34,916 nt of DNA, taken from the NCBI GenBank assembly GCA_017395685.1, contig JAFQOD010000031.1, positions 1 through 34,916 on the forward strand, given 5' to 3'. The translations under genes and the position numbers were made by a program. A model generated the notes under the pieces. That model was not told the DNA's origin and made no database searches. It saw only the letters and a list, made by a program, of their open reading frames with translations. This document shows positions 1 to 9,116 of this stretch, piece after piece. The DNA is from Clostridia bacterium (GTDB taxonomy: Bacteria; Bacillota; Clostridia; Christensenellales; Aristaeellaceae). Every line of letters starts with the position of its first letter. Position 1 is the stretch's first letter.

Positions 1-74
1 CATTTTTTCTGGGGGTGGGGGGCGGGGGGGGTTTTCTTTTTTAAAATAGACAACCCCTCCCGCATAATATCCAC
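1..74. other. G-run tail downstream of ddl
   Basis: Plus strand has long G tracts (about 12-37). On the minus strand GCGGGAGGGGTT past the ddl stop can pair with the AACCCC...CCGC run, forming a weak stem near the window edge; no gene seen. Confidence 0.4.
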
Positions 75-1283
75 TTACAGCTTCAATTTTCCGCCCTTCT
101 TGCCGCCGCCGATGACCGCGCCGGAAAGAATATCGGAGGAGAAAGCAAAGCTGTTGCGTTCCTTTTCCTGATGGGCACGCAGGGCGCATTCCACCATTTC
201 ATCGATCTGTTCCGCATAATTGAGCCCCGTTTCCGCCCACAGATAATAGGCCAGGGAGCCGGGAATGGTATTGATTTCGGTGATGTAATAATGATCGCTG
301 TGCCGATCCAGCATATAATCGATGCGCACCACGCCCTTGCAATCCATGGCATCGAAGATTTCCAGGGAAAGGGCCTGCAGCTTTTCTGTCAGTTCCTCCC
401 CGATGGGGGCGGGCACAATGCGCTTCAGGCTGGCCATGCCCTTGCTGCCGGAGGAGCCGGCCAGATATTTTTCAGAAAAATCCAGGAATCCGGCGCCGGA
501 ATTGGGCATTTCCAGCACAGACGCCTTCCGCTGCCCATCAAAGCCCAGCACGGAGCAATTGACCTCGATGGGCTTATCCAGGCCCTTTTCCACCAGCACC
601 CGCCGGTCATAGGAGAAGGCCAGCTCCAGCGATTCCTTCAGGGACGCCCGGTCATCCGCCCGGCTGACGCCGATGGAAGAGCCCAGGCAGGCAGGCTTCA
701 CAAATACGGGATAGGGCAGCGCCTTTTCGATGGTATCCATCATGTCCTGGGCATCCTTTTCCCAGGCAGAGCGGGTCACCGCGCAATCGGGCAGGATGGG
801 GAAGCCGCAGCCCCGGAAGAATCGCTTCATGGTGATCTTATCCATGCCCACGGCGGAGCCGCCGATGCCGGTGGAGGCATAGGGAATATCCGCCAGCTCC
901 AGCAGGCCCTGGAGGGATCCATCCTCCCCATGCAGGCCGTGCATAACCGGAATCACGCAATCCAGCCGGGCCACGATCTCCTCCTTACCGCCGCCGAAAA
1001 GGCCCTTGGCAGGCACATAATGGATCAGAGCGCCGCTGCCGGCGGTGAGATCCAGATGCACGGGGATAATGCCCTTCATGAAGGGATCAAAGGGGGTATA
1101 GGTTTTGATATCCATCAGGGGATCGCCGGTGAACCATTCCCCCTTCTGGCTGATATACACAGGGATCACATCATATTTTTCCCGGTTCACATGGCGCATC
1201 AATTGCACCGCACTGATAATGGCCACTTCATGCTCGCAGGTGCGGCTGCCGAAGATGACGCCCAATTGCATTTTACTCATCAT
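75..1283 (-). CDS. ddl: D-alanine--D-alanine ligase
   Basis: ATP-grasp ligase that joins two D-alanines for the peptidoglycan stem peptide; cytoplasmic. The 402-residue protein begins with the Ddl-type glycine-rich N-terminus (VIFGSRTCEHEVAIISA), carries the central VMHGLHGEDGSLQGLLE segment and the FVKPACLGSSIGVS ATP-binding strand, and ends its catalytic core with YITEINTIPGS, which contains the metal-binding Glu and Asn. It is slightly longer than typical Ddl, with a Gly/Lys-rich tail. Two consecutive ATGs occur; GGAGG lies 5 nt from the first and 8 nt from the second (1280), so the true start may be the second. It follows the MurF-like gene by 11 nt, and the stop of that gene is next to this ribosome binding site, so the two are almost certainly co-transcribed. 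Family assignment is firm; D-Ala versus another acceptor such as D-lactate cannot be decided by eye. Confidence 0.95.
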   Translation of the reverse strand: MMSKMQLGVIFGSRTCEHEVAIISAVQLMRHVNREKYDVIPVYISQKGEWFTGDPLMDIKTYTPFDPFMKGIIPVHLDLTAGSGALIHYVPAKGLFGGGKEEIVARLDCVIPVMHGLHGEDGSLQGLLELADIPYASTGIGGSAVGMDKITMKRFFRGCGFPILPDCAVTRSAWEKDAQDMMDTIEKALPYPVFVKPACLGSSIGVSRADDRASLKESLELAFSYDRRVLVEKGLDKPIEVNCSVLGFDGQRKASVLEMPNSGAGFLDFSEKYLAGSSGSKGMASLKRIVPAPIGEELTEKLQALSLEIFDAMDCKGVVRIDYMLDRHSDHYYITEINTIPGSLAYYLWAETGLNYAEQIDEMVECALRAHQEKERNSFAFSSDILSGAVIGGGKKGGKLKL

Positions 1284-1294
1284 TCATTCCTCCG

Positions 1295-3019
1295 TCAGTT
1301 CTCACTGTAATTATCCGGCAGGTCATTTTCATACATGACCACATCGCCGGCGCGAAGATTCATCCGGTTAAAGGCGATGGCCTCATCCAGGGACGCCATT
1401 ACATGGATATTTTCCTCCGGGAAGCCCGCTTCCTTCAGGCCCTTCTGGATGGGCAGGGTATGCTTTTTGCCCACCAGCACCGCCAGATCCACGCTCTCCG
1501 CCATGGCCTTCCCGAAATCATAATTAAACTGATCCTCATCAGGCCCCAATTCCACCATGCCGGGGGTGACGATTACCCGCCTTCCGGGGAAGGTGGAAAG
1601 CACCTTCAGCGCTTCCTTGCTGGAACGGGGATTGGTATTGAAAGCGTCATCAATAACGGTGATGCCGCCGGCGGATTTAAGCAGCTGCAGCCGATGCTCC
1701 ACCGGGCGAAGGGTGGCGATGCCCCGGATGATCTGTTCCCGGTTCATCCCCAGATGCTTTGCCACGGCGCAGGCCATGAGAATATTTTTGATATTATGCT
1801 CCCCAAGCAGGGGGGTTACGCAGGGGATGGGCTCCCATCCCTGAATGCACAGGGTGAAATGGCTGCCCTCATGGGATACATGCACATCCCGGGCCCATAC
1901 ATCCCCATTTTCCTTGCCCACCAGCACCTTGGGCTTTTCCGTCTTTTCATAGAGCCGGGTGACAATGGCGTCATCATGCAGGAAAACGGCATAGCCATCC
2001 CCGGGCAGGGCATCGATCAATTCATACTTGGTATTTTCAATGCGCTCAATGGTGCGGAAGGTATCCAGATGCTGGGGGCCCACGGCGGTGAGAATGCCGA
2101 TGGTGGGATGCACCAGCCGGGAAAGCTCCTTGATTTCGCCCACGTGCCGGGCGCCCATCTCCCCGATGAATACCTGATGGGCGGGGGTCAGCCGCTCCCG
2201 GACGATGCGGGTTACCCCCATGGGGGTATTGAAGGAGGCAGGGGTGGCCAGCACATTGAATTTCTGGGAAAGGATGGTGTTCAGAATGAACTTGGTGGAG
2301 GTTTTTCCATAGCTGCCGGTGATGCCGATACGGATCAGCTTGTCATTTTCCAGCAGCTTTTTCTGGGCGTCCCTGAAATAAAGATGGAAGATGAATTTTT
2401 CAATGGGCAGGGCCAGAACAGCGGCCAGGGCCACAAGCAGCGGCAGCAGCAGGGCGAAAATCACATTCCAATAGCCCAGGAAGGAAATCCAGTAATTCTT
2501 GATCTGCATGCAAACCAGCAGGGCGCCCCCCATACAGGCCAGCAGCAAAATAAAGAACACCAGATAGAATCGCTTCAGCCGGGCGGTAAGGGCGAATTTT
2601 TTCTTCTCCGCCTTTTTCATGCCTTGTTTCCTGAAAAACCGGCCGATCCAATACACAGCCAGAAGGAAAAGAGGCACGGAGATAAACATCAGCAGCAGAT
2701 AGATATCATTGGTTGCATAGGGCGCTTCCCCTGCCGTCCATTGCACGAACTGCCGGTAATCCAGATATCCAAGCAGCCAGTTGACGCCCAGAAAAATTCC
2801 GTTCAGCAGGGCATGCATCCCGGAAAGCAGCAGGCAGGACCGAATGGCTTTCTGCCTCTTCAGTGTGCGGAAGTAGCCCTGGAACTGATAGCTTTCCAGC
2901 TGGAAATAATGCACATATTTCCGGGCGGACAGCATGAGGCTGACCGCAGACGCCAGAATCAGCAAAATATTCAGAATCAGCATCAGCGGATCCATATGTT
3001 CATAATCAGCAATAAACAT
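1295..3019 (-). CDS. murF: Membrane-fused MurF-type Mur ligase (UDP-MurNAc-tripeptide--D-Ala-D-Ala ligase)
   Basis: Predicted to add the D-Ala-D-Ala dipeptide made by the downstream Ddl to UDP-MurNAc-tripeptide. The first ~210 residues are not a normal MurF substrate-binding domain but about five hydrophobic segments (roughly 11-30, 60-83, 105-126, 150-171, 182-204). The Mur ligase core follows: P-loop GSYGKTST at 235-242, a GEMGARHVGEI stretch, NTNPRSSKEAL in the C-domain and the closing ENDLPDNY. Start ATG has GGAGG 7 nt upstream. The hydrolase gene ends 15 nt before it and ddl begins 11 nt after it. The missing N-terminal domain means either a membrane-anchored lipid-linked substrate or another way of binding the nucleotide sugar; ddl linkage favours a MurF role. 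I believe similar membrane-fused Mur ligases exist in other Clostridia, but this is recollection. Confidence 0.85.
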   Translation of the reverse strand: MFIADYEHMDPLMLILNILLILASAVSLMLSARKYVHYFQLESYQFQGYFRTLKRQKAIRSCLLLSGMHALLNGIFLGVNWLLGYLDYRQFVQWTAGEAPYATNDIYLLLMFISVPLFLLAVYWIGRFFRKQGMKKAEKKKFALTARLKRFYLVFFILLLACMGGALLVCMQIKNYWISFLGYWNVIFALLLPLLVALAAVLALPIEKFIFHLYFRDAQKKLLENDKLIRIGITGSYGKTSTKFILNTILSQKFNVLATPASFNTPMGVTRIVRERLTPAHQVFIGEMGARHVGEIKELSRLVHPTIGILTAVGPQHLDTFRTIERIENTKYELIDALPGDGYAVFLHDDAIVTRLYEKTEKPKVLVGKENGDVWARDVHVSHEGSHFTLCIQGWEPIPCVTPLLGEHNIKNILMACAVAKHLGMNREQIIRGIATLRPVEHRLQLLKSAGGITVIDDAFNTNPRSSKEALKVLSTFPGRRVIVTPGMVELGPDEDQFNYDFGKAMAESVDLAVLVGKKHTLPIQKGLKEAGFPEENIHVMASLDEAIAFNRMNLRAGDVVMYENDLPDNYSEN

Positions 3020-3034
3020 GCCTTGCCCTCCCCA

Positions 3035-3808
3035 TTATTTCAGAAACGCCCTGATCACCGCCACAAAGCGGGGCCACTGGCGCAGATAGGCATAATGATC
3101 GTCATTTTCAAAGATCACCAGCCCGGCATCCTTGATTTCCTTTTCCATGGCCTGGCCCATCCACAGGGGGGTATCCTGATCCTTTTCCCCCCAGACAAGC
3201 AGGGTGGAGGCATGGATTTTCGGCAGCAGGGGCCTTAAATCTTCCGAAATCACCTTCACAAAGGTCTTGCGCATCTCCGCATCCAGGGCATTATAATCGG
3301 CGGATCCGTATTTCTTTCGCAGGGCCTCCAGGCTCTTTTCCGCAAAGCCGCCGATCAGGGGCAGCTTAGAAAGCCCCTCCAGCTGCTTCTTTTTCTTCTG
3401 GAAGGCGGCGCTGCGCTTTTTCTGCTCTTCGGTGGGCTCCTTTTTCAATCCAGCGCCCCCGGTGATCACCATGCGATTCACCAGATTCGGCTCATTGGCG
3501 GCCAGATACAGGGCCACCCTACCCCCGAAGGAATGGGCGATCAGATCGGCCGGGGCAATCTGCAGCTGCCCCATCAGATCCTTTACACATGCGGCATATT
3601 CCTTTACGCCCCAGGGCTCCGGCGGGCGATCGGACTGGCCATGGGCAGGAAAATCAATCACCGTCACCCGGTAATCCCTGGCCAAATCCTGGGCAATGGG
3701 GGCAAAATGCTTCACCGAACAGCCCCAGCCATGCAAAAGCAGCAGATGAGGGCCGTGATCGCCCATCTGCTCATAATATACTTTGACATTTCCGGCCGTC
3801 AGAAACAT
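3035..3808 (-). CDS. Alpha/beta-fold hydrolase
   Basis: Cytoplasmic alpha/beta hydrolase of 257 residues. Visible family features, in order: LLLHGWGCS (oxyanion-hole HG), the nucleophile elbow AHSFGGR with Ser in GxSxG context, a Lys-rich cap region, the acid strand VWGEKDQDTP and the late catalytic His in NDDHYAYL. The start at 3808 is chosen because GGAGG lies 8 nt upstream; longer in-frame extension would run into the acetyltransferase gene and is out of character. It lies 52 nt downstream of the GNAT gene and 15 nt upstream of the MurF-like gene. Substrate unknown; the neighbourhood suggests but does not prove a link to cell-wall precursors. Confidence 0.88.
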   Translation of the reverse strand: MFLTAGNVKVYYEQMGDHGPHLLLLHGWGCSVKHFAPIAQDLARDYRVTVIDFPAHGQSDRPPEPWGVKEYAACVKDLMGQLQIAPADLIAHSFGGRVALYLAANEPNLVNRMVITGGAGLKKEPTEEQKKRSAAFQKKKKQLEGLSKLPLIGGFAEKSLEALRKKYGSADYNALDAEMRKTFVKVISEDLRPLLPKIHASTLLVWGEKDQDTPLWMGQAMEKEIKDAGLVIFENDDHYAYLRQWPRFVAVIRAFLK

Positions 3809-3860
3809 GGCATGGCCCTCCATTGAATTGCTTTGATAGTATATGGGAAATGATCCTTTA

Positions 3861-4334
3861 TCATGCGCGGGGCGGAATGCGCCAGATATAGCGGCATTTC
3901 CGGGTGGCCCCCATGCAGATCTTCCGGTATTCCCAGGGCACCGGGGCAATCCGCTCCAGGGGGCAGCCCAGGCGCTCACAGGTCCTGCGGGAAGGGGCAT
4001 TTTCCACATTGGTAGTGATCACCACAGAGCGCAGCCCCAATTGCTGGATAAAGGGCAGGATCATCCGGCATGCCCTGCCGGCATAGCCGTGGCCCCGGAA
4101 TTTTTCTTCAATCCGATAGCCGATATGCCCAAGATAATACAGCGCAGGGCTTTCCCCCAGCCGCAGACTGACATAGCCCATATAATTGCGGGTTTTCGCC
4201 TGATAGAGATAAAAGGTGTATCCATCCAGGATGCCGCATTCCTGATCGCTCACATCCTCATTGGACAGCACCAGATCAATCTCCCCATCGGAAAAGAGGG
4301 GCTTACGGGAAAACAGGCGCAGCAGCGCACACAT
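3861..4334 (-). CDS. GNAT family N-acetyltransferase
   Basis: Acetyl-CoA-dependent N-acetyltransferase of the GNAT fold, 157 residues. The acetyl-CoA pyrophosphate loop is IEEKFRGHGYAGRA (R/Q-x-x-G-x-G/A type), preceded by the beta-4 strand YYLGHIGY and followed by helix RMILPFIQ and VITTNVENAPSRRTCERLG, the usual end of the fold in the RimJ/RimL-like subgroup. ATG at 4334 is preferred over an in-frame GTG at 4343 because a GAGGTGAT ribosome binding site lies 8 nt before it and overlaps the GTG. Likely heads the minus-strand unit GNAT-hydrolase-murF-ddl. The acceptor is unknown. Confidence 0.88.
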   Translation of the reverse strand: MCALLRLFSRKPLFSDGEIDLVLSNEDVSDQECGILDGYTFYLYQAKTRNYMGYVSLRLGESPALYYLGHIGYRIEEKFRGHGYAGRACRMILPFIQQLGLRSVVITTNVENAPSRRTCERLGCPLERIAPVPWEYRKICMGATRKCRYIWRIPPRA

Positions 4335-4371
4335 GGGGATCACCTCAGGAAAAAAGATATACTTGTGCCAT

Positions 4372-4465
4372 GGGGAAAAACGCCAGCGAGGATAACACTT
4401 CTTTTTCCCCTATTGGTTTTCGGGAGAGCACGAGAGGGGGCTTTTGCCTCAAAAGCCTCCTCTCG
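4372..4465. repeat. Two stem-loops downstream of ftsY
   Basis: Stem 1 pairs 4431-4446 with 4450-4465: 16 bp with one mismatch around a 3-nt loop. Stem 2 is a perfect 9 bp inverted repeat (GGGGAAAAA at 4372-4380, TTTTTCCCC at 4402-4410) around a 21-nt loop. They lie between the ftsY stop and the acetyltransferase start. Stem 1 probably ends or stabilises the ftsY transcript, although no clean U-tract follows it on either strand. Confidence 0.6.
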
Positions 4466-4485
4466 CGAAAATCTCCGTTCTCGCC

Positions 4486-5382
4486 TCAGAACAGCGCGTT
4501 CACAAATTCCTTGGCGTCGAAGGCCTGCAGATCATCGATTCCCTCGCCCACGCCGATATACCACACGGGAACATTCAGTTCCTTACGGATGGCGATGGCC
4601 ACGCCGCCCTTGGCGGTGCCGTCCAGCTTGGTCAGGATGATGCCGCCGATTTCAGCGGCCTCCTTGAATTGCTTGGCCTGCTGGATGCCGTTCTGGCCGG
4701 TGGTGGCATCCAATACCAGCATGCAGCGCATTTCGGCCTCGGGATATTCCCGGTCGATGATGCGGCGCATCTTTGCAAGCTCATCCATCAGATTCTTTTT
4801 GTTATGGAGGCGGCCGGCGGTATCCACGATCAAAAGATCGGTTTTCCTGGCCTTGGCGGCCTGCACCGCATCATATACCACAGCGGCAGGATCCCCGCCC
4901 TCATGATGGCGGATGAGGGGCACATTGGCCCGCTGGGCCCACACAGCCAGCTGCTCATCGGCGGCGGCACGGAAGGTATCGGCGGCGGCCAGAATGACGC
5001 TGCGGCCAATTTCCTGGAAGCGCAGGGCCAATTTGCCGATGGTGGTGGTTTTTCCCACGCCGTTTACGCCCACCACGAACATGACCATGGGCCACTTCAG
5101 ATGGGGCCGGGGAATATTCATTTCCTCCACCAGGATTTCCTTGAGCATTTCCTTGGCCTTTTCGGCATCCTTGATATTCTGCTGCTTTACCTTTGCCTGC
5201 AGCTTTTCAATGATATCGGTGGTGGCGGATACGCCCACATCCGCCAGGATCAGGATATCCGTCAGCTCATCATAAAAATCATCATCAATCACCCGGGTAT
5301 TCTGAACCAGTTCATCCACCTTTTCGGTCAGCCCGCCCCGGGTTTTGGTCAGGCCCTGCTTGAGCCGCTGAAAAAATCCCAT
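4486..5382 (-). CDS. ftsY: Signal recognition particle receptor FtsY
   Basis: SRP-receptor GTPase that docks ribosome-SRP complexes at the membrane for co-translational insertion. The 298 residues comprise a short amphipathic N-terminus (MGFFQRLKQGLTKTRGGL), the helical N domain (to about residue 95) and the G domain with G1 GVNGVGKTTT, DTFRAAA, G3 DTAGR, and G4/G5 TKLDGTAKGG, then the closing GVGEGIDDLQAFD. There is no long acidic A domain, as in many Gram-positive FtsY proteins. GGAGG sits 7 nt before ATG. It follows smc in the same direction, but the 170-bp gap holds an inverted-repeat element, unlike the tight spacing elsewhere in this cluster. Confidence 0.97.
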   Translation of the reverse strand: MGFFQRLKQGLTKTRGGLTEKVDELVQNTRVIDDDFYDELTDILILADVGVSATTDIIEKLQAKVKQQNIKDAEKAKEMLKEILVEEMNIPRPHLKWPMVMFVVGVNGVGKTTTIGKLALRFQEIGRSVILAAADTFRAAADEQLAVWAQRANVPLIRHHEGGDPAAVVYDAVQAAKARKTDLLIVDTAGRLHNKKNLMDELAKMRRIIDREYPEAEMRCMLVLDATTGQNGIQQAKQFKEAAEIGGIILTKLDGTAKGGVAIAIRKELNVPVWYIGVGEGIDDLQAFDAKEFVNALF

Positions 5383-5395
5383 ATATATGCCTCCA

Positions 5396-5555
5396 TTTCA
5401 ATTCGAAATTCAGAATGCGGAATGCAGAATTCATGGTTCCCCCCGCAGTTCTTCTATTTCAATTTAAAAATCACAAATAATAGCAATCGGTAAATGTATC
5501 GGCCTTTATGTATCCATTCTGTCATTCCAGATTCCGCATTTCGAATTCCGCATTA
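5396..5555. repeat. MITE-like element with GGAAT-heptad inverted termini (smc-ftsY gap)
   Basis: Left arm (about 5400-5434) and right arm (about 5521-5553) are imperfect inverted repeats built from 7-bp words of the type GGAATGC / GGAATTC. The ~90 bp core is AT-rich with no gene. The same word family makes a second element at 32765-32951. The right arm touches the smc stop codon. No transposase is present, so non-autonomous mobility is inference. Confidence 0.65.
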
Positions 5556-8500
5556 TTCGTAATCCTGCAGATTGACCGATACCATTCCTGATACCCCCCG
5601 CTCCTGCATGGCCACGCCGTAGAGGGCGTCGCAATGCTCCATGGTGCCCTTGCGGTGGGTGACCACCACGAACTGGGTGGTCTGGGCGTATTCGGTAAGG
5701 TAATCGGCGAAATAGCCGATGTTGGCCTCATCCAGTGCAGCCTCGATTTCATCCAGGATGCAGAAGGGGGTGGGCTTCAGCTTCAGCATGGCAAAGAGAA
5801 TGGCGATAGCGGTCAGCGCCCTTTCGCCGCCGGAGAGCAGGCTGAGCAGCTGCAGCTTCTTTCCCGGAGGCTGGGCAGTGATCTCAATGCCGCAGTTGAG
5901 GGCGTCACTGGGATCGGTAAGGCGCAGCTCCGCCTGCCCGCCGCCAAAGAGCCGGGTGAAGGTGACCTTGAAATATTCGCCCAGCTTTTCAAATTCCTTG
6001 ACGAACTGCCTTTCCATCTGGGAAAGCAGCCGGGTGATGAGGGACTCAAGATCCGCTTCCGCCTTGGTCAGATCCTCTCTCTGGGCAGAAAGATCATCAA
6101 ACCGTTCCTTGGTGGCGGCATATTCCTCGATGGCGCCCACATTCACATGGCCCATTTCCCGGATGCGGCCCCGGAGGGATGCGGCCTCCCGCTCACTGCC
6201 GGTGAGATCAAAGCGGCCCTCCGCCCGGAATTCCTCCGCCATGGCGTAGGTGAGATCATAGGTATTGAAAATATGATCGCACATCACCTTCAGCTCATTC
6301 TCCGCCCGGTCATGGGAAAGCTCGGTACGGTGCAGCTTCTGGCTGTCCTCATCATAGGTTTTGTGGATTTCTTCACTGATGCGCATGCATTCCCGCTGGC
6401 GGGCGGCCCTATCCTGGCGCTGGGCATCCAATTGATCCACCAGGGCCTGCTTCTTTGCCACATCCGCTTCCAGGGAAAGGCAGATTGCCTGCTGCTGGGA
6501 AAGCATTTCTTCCGCCTGGGCCTGCTGATCCTGCCGGGCCTGCTTTTCCTGACGCAGATTCTTCAGCGTGCCGGCGATGGCCGCCAATTCCTGATCCCGC
6601 CGCGCCTTATCCCGGCACAGGGTATCCAGGGCATGGGAAAGCTCGGCATACTGCAATCTCAGCTTCGTCACCAGGGCACGCTGGCTTTCCGCCTGCTCAC
6701 GGCTTTCCAGCAGTGCTTTCTGCAGCGCTTCGGTCTTGAGATCCATGGCCTCCCGGTCGATGGTCTCATTTTCTGTCTGGGCCTGCACGGCGGCCAGATC
6801 GGCCTCGATTTCGGCAATGCCCTCCTTGAGCTGCAGGGCGGCGGCCCGGGTGCGATCCAATTGCTGGGAAGCGGCGGTCAATTCCGCCTTGGCATTGAAT
6901 ACCCGCTCCTGCTCCCGGGCAACGGCGATTTCTTCCTGATGCACCCTTTCCAGCGCTTCATTGCGCAGGCACTTTAATTCCTCACGCTGCTGCTGCATCT
7001 GGGCCACCTGTTCCCGAAGGGCGGAAAGATCCCGCCGCTGGGTATCCAGGCTCTTTTGCAATTCCTTCATTTCCCGCTCACGGCCCAGCAGGCTTACAGT
7101 GCTCTTTCCTGCGGTACCGCCAGTCATGGAGCCGCCGGAATGCATTACATCCCCGGACAGGGTGACCAGCCGGAAGGCATGGCGGCCCGCCCGCATGATG
7201 GGAATGCCGCTATCCAGATCCGTAGCAATAACGGTGCGGCCCAGCAGATTTTCCATGATGCCCTTGTATTTGGGATCAAAGGAAATCAGTTCGCTGGCCA
7301 CCCCCAGGCAGCCGGGCATGGAAAGCAGCCGCCTTTCTTCAGCATTCAGCACCCGGCCCTTGACGCTGGTCATGGGCAGGAAGGTGGCCCGGCCCAGCTT
7401 ATTCATCCGCAGATAATCGATCATCCGCTTGGCGGATTCTTCATTTTCGGTCACGATATTCTGCAGTGCGCCCCCCAGCACCATATCGATGGCGGTTTCC
7501 AGTTGGGCGGGCACCTGCATCAGCCGTGCCACAACGCCGTGAACGGTGGCGTCATGCTGGGCAAAGGACAGGGCGCGGCGGACGGATTGGCTGTAGCCCT
7601 CCATCCCCTTGCTCATTTCATCCATCAGCTTCAGGCGGCTGATATCCGCCTGATATTTCAGATTCAGGTTCTGGGCCTTTTCCGCCGTTTCCTGGGTCTG
7701 CTGGGTGAGGGCGCGCAGATTGCCCTCACATTCGGCGGCGTCATTTTTCAGGGCGGTCAGCCCCTGATCCACTTCCTTTGCCTGGCTTTCCGCCTGGCGC
7801 AGGGCAGAAACCAGGCAAAGCTGCTTTTCACTTCCGTCCCTGACCGCCTGCTCAATTTCAGCAAGCCGTTTTTTCATCTGGGCGCAGATGGCCTGCTGCC
7901 GGGCCTGCTGATTTTTCGCATCGGAAAGGCGGTTGACGGCGGTGAGGATATCATCCTTATGCCGGTCCAGGGCCTCTTCCTTTTCCTGGGCAAGATCCAG
8001 ATATTCATCCAGCTTCTGCTGTTCCCGGTCCAGCTCCGTCTGGGCCCGGGAAAGGGCATGATCGCTTTCCTGGGCGTCCTGCTCCCCCTTTTCAAACAGG
8101 GATTGCAGATCGCCCTGCTTGCGCAGCGCATCCTGGATTTCCCCGTCGATGCGGGCGATATTCTCTTTTGCAGAATCCATCTGATGGCCGATCCGATCCC
8201 GGGCGGCCTGGCTTTCATAGAAAGCATCATTGGCAGTCAGATGCTGCTGCCGGGCCTGGGCCAGTTCTTCCTCCAGCAGGGCGATGGCCTCATCCAGCTT
8301 TTCCCGCTCCTGGGTATTTTCATTGAGCCGGGCCTCATGCTGCAGCAGGATATCCCGCAGGCCCTCCAGGGTCTGATTGAGGGCGGCAATCCTCTCCTTC
8401 ACCTTATCGTGACGGATCAGGAAGATATTGATTTCCAGGGTGCGCAGCCGCTCCGCCAGTTCCAGATATTCCTTGGCCACGGCGGCCTGCTTTTCCAAAG

Positions 8501-9110
8501 GCTCCACCCGGGCGGCCAATTCATCCAGGATATCGTTCACGCGGCTTAAATTATCCCGGGTGCGGTTCAGCTTCCGTTCCGCTTCTTCCTTGCGGACCCG
8601 GAAGGTCATCACCCCCGCCGCCTCTTCAAATACCTGGCGGCGATCCTCACTGCGGGCGGAAAGAATTTCATCGATCCGGCCCTGACCGATCAGGGAATAG
8701 CCCTCCCTGCCGATGCCCGTATCCCGGAACAGCTCCAGAATATCCCTCAGGCGGCAGGCGGTTTTGTTCAGGTAATATTCGCTGTCGCCGTTGCGGTAAA
8801 CACGGCGGGTGACCATCACCTCAGCAAAATTGGATTTGAGGGCCCCATCCTCATTATCAAACACCAAAGAAACCTCGCAATAGGAGGCCCTTTTCCGCTT
8901 GGCTGTGCCGTTAAAAATAACGTCTTCCATCTTGGCGCCCCGCAGCACCCTGGCGCTCTGTTCCCCCAGCACCCAGCGCACTGCATCGCCGATATTGCTC
9001 TTGCCCGATCCATTGGGCCCCACGATACCCGTGATGCCCTGATTGAATACAATCTCTGTGCGGTCGGCAAAGGATTTGAATCCGTGAATTTCCAGTTTTT
9101 TGAGCCGCAT
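5553..9110 (-). CDS. smc: Chromosome segregation protein SMC
   Basis: Condensin ATPase that compacts and helps segregate the chromosome with ScpA/ScpB. At 1185 residues it is full length. Order: N-terminal ATPase half with Walker A GPNGSGKSN near residue 32 and the following DAVRWVLGEQSA; long coiled coil (about 165-500); hinge (about 510-660, including GYSQSVRRAL and VVARLMQVP); returning coiled coil; C-terminal half with signature LLSGGERALTAIA and Walker B FCILDEIEAALD. ATG at 9110 is only 6 nt from the rnc stop, with GGGAG immediately upstream, so it is translated from the rnc transcript. The order plsX-acpP-rnc-smc-ftsY is the classic Firmicutes arrangement. Confidence 0.98.
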   Translation of the reverse strand: MRLKKLEIHGFKSFADRTEIVFNQGITGIVGPNGSGKSNIGDAVRWVLGEQSARVLRGAKMEDVIFNGTAKRKRASYCEVSLVFDNEDGALKSNFAEVMVTRRVYRNGDSEYYLNKTACRLRDILELFRDTGIGREGYSLIGQGRIDEILSARSEDRRQVFEEAAGVMTFRVRKEEAERKLNRTRDNLSRVNDILDELAARVEPLEKQAAVAKEYLELAERLRTLEINIFLIRHDKVKERIAALNQTLEGLRDILLQHEARLNENTQEREKLDEAIALLEEELAQARQQHLTANDAFYESQAARDRIGHQMDSAKENIARIDGEIQDALRKQGDLQSLFEKGEQDAQESDHALSRAQTELDREQQKLDEYLDLAQEKEEALDRHKDDILTAVNRLSDAKNQQARQQAICAQMKKRLAEIEQAVRDGSEKQLCLVSALRQAESQAKEVDQGLTALKNDAAECEGNLRALTQQTQETAEKAQNLNLKYQADISRLKLMDEMSKGMEGYSQSVRRALSFAQHDATVHGVVARLMQVPAQLETAIDMVLGGALQNIVTENEESAKRMIDYLRMNKLGRATFLPMTSVKGRVLNAEERRLLSMPGCLGVASELISFDPKYKGIMENLLGRTVIATDLDSGIPIMRAGRHAFRLVTLSGDVMHSGGSMTGGTAGKSTVSLLGREREMKELQKSLDTQRRDLSALREQVAQMQQQREELKCLRNEALERVHQEEIAVAREQERVFNAKAELTAASQQLDRTRAAALQLKEGIAEIEADLAAVQAQTENETIDREAMDLKTEALQKALLESREQAESQRALVTKLRLQYAELSHALDTLCRDKARRDQELAAIAGTLKNLRQEKQARQDQQAQAEEMLSQQQAICLSLEADVAKKQALVDQLDAQRQDRAARQRECMRISEEIHKTYDEDSQKLHRTELSHDRAENELKVMCDHIFNTYDLTYAMAEEFRAEGRFDLTGSEREAASLRGRIREMGHVNVGAIEEYAATKERFDDLSAQREDLTKAEADLESLITRLLSQMERQFVKEFEKLGEYFKVTFTRLFGGGQAELRLTDPSDALNCGIEITAQPPGKKLQLLSLLSGGERALTAIAILFAMLKLKPTPFCILDEIEAALDEANIGYFADYLTEYAQTTQFVVVTHRKGTMEHCDALYGVAMQERGVSGMVSVNLQDYE

Positions 9111-9116
9111 GCTCCC

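Noticed and set aside
1-45. G-quadruplex-forming promoter element
   Set aside because: It lies past the end of ddl at the window edge with no promoter; homopolymer runs may even be assembly noise.
1403-3238. 611-residue open frame on the plus strand, antisense to murF
   Set aside because: Low-complexity, His/Gln/Gly-rich composition and no recognisable domain; the opposite strand has a full Mur ligase with a good ribosome binding site.
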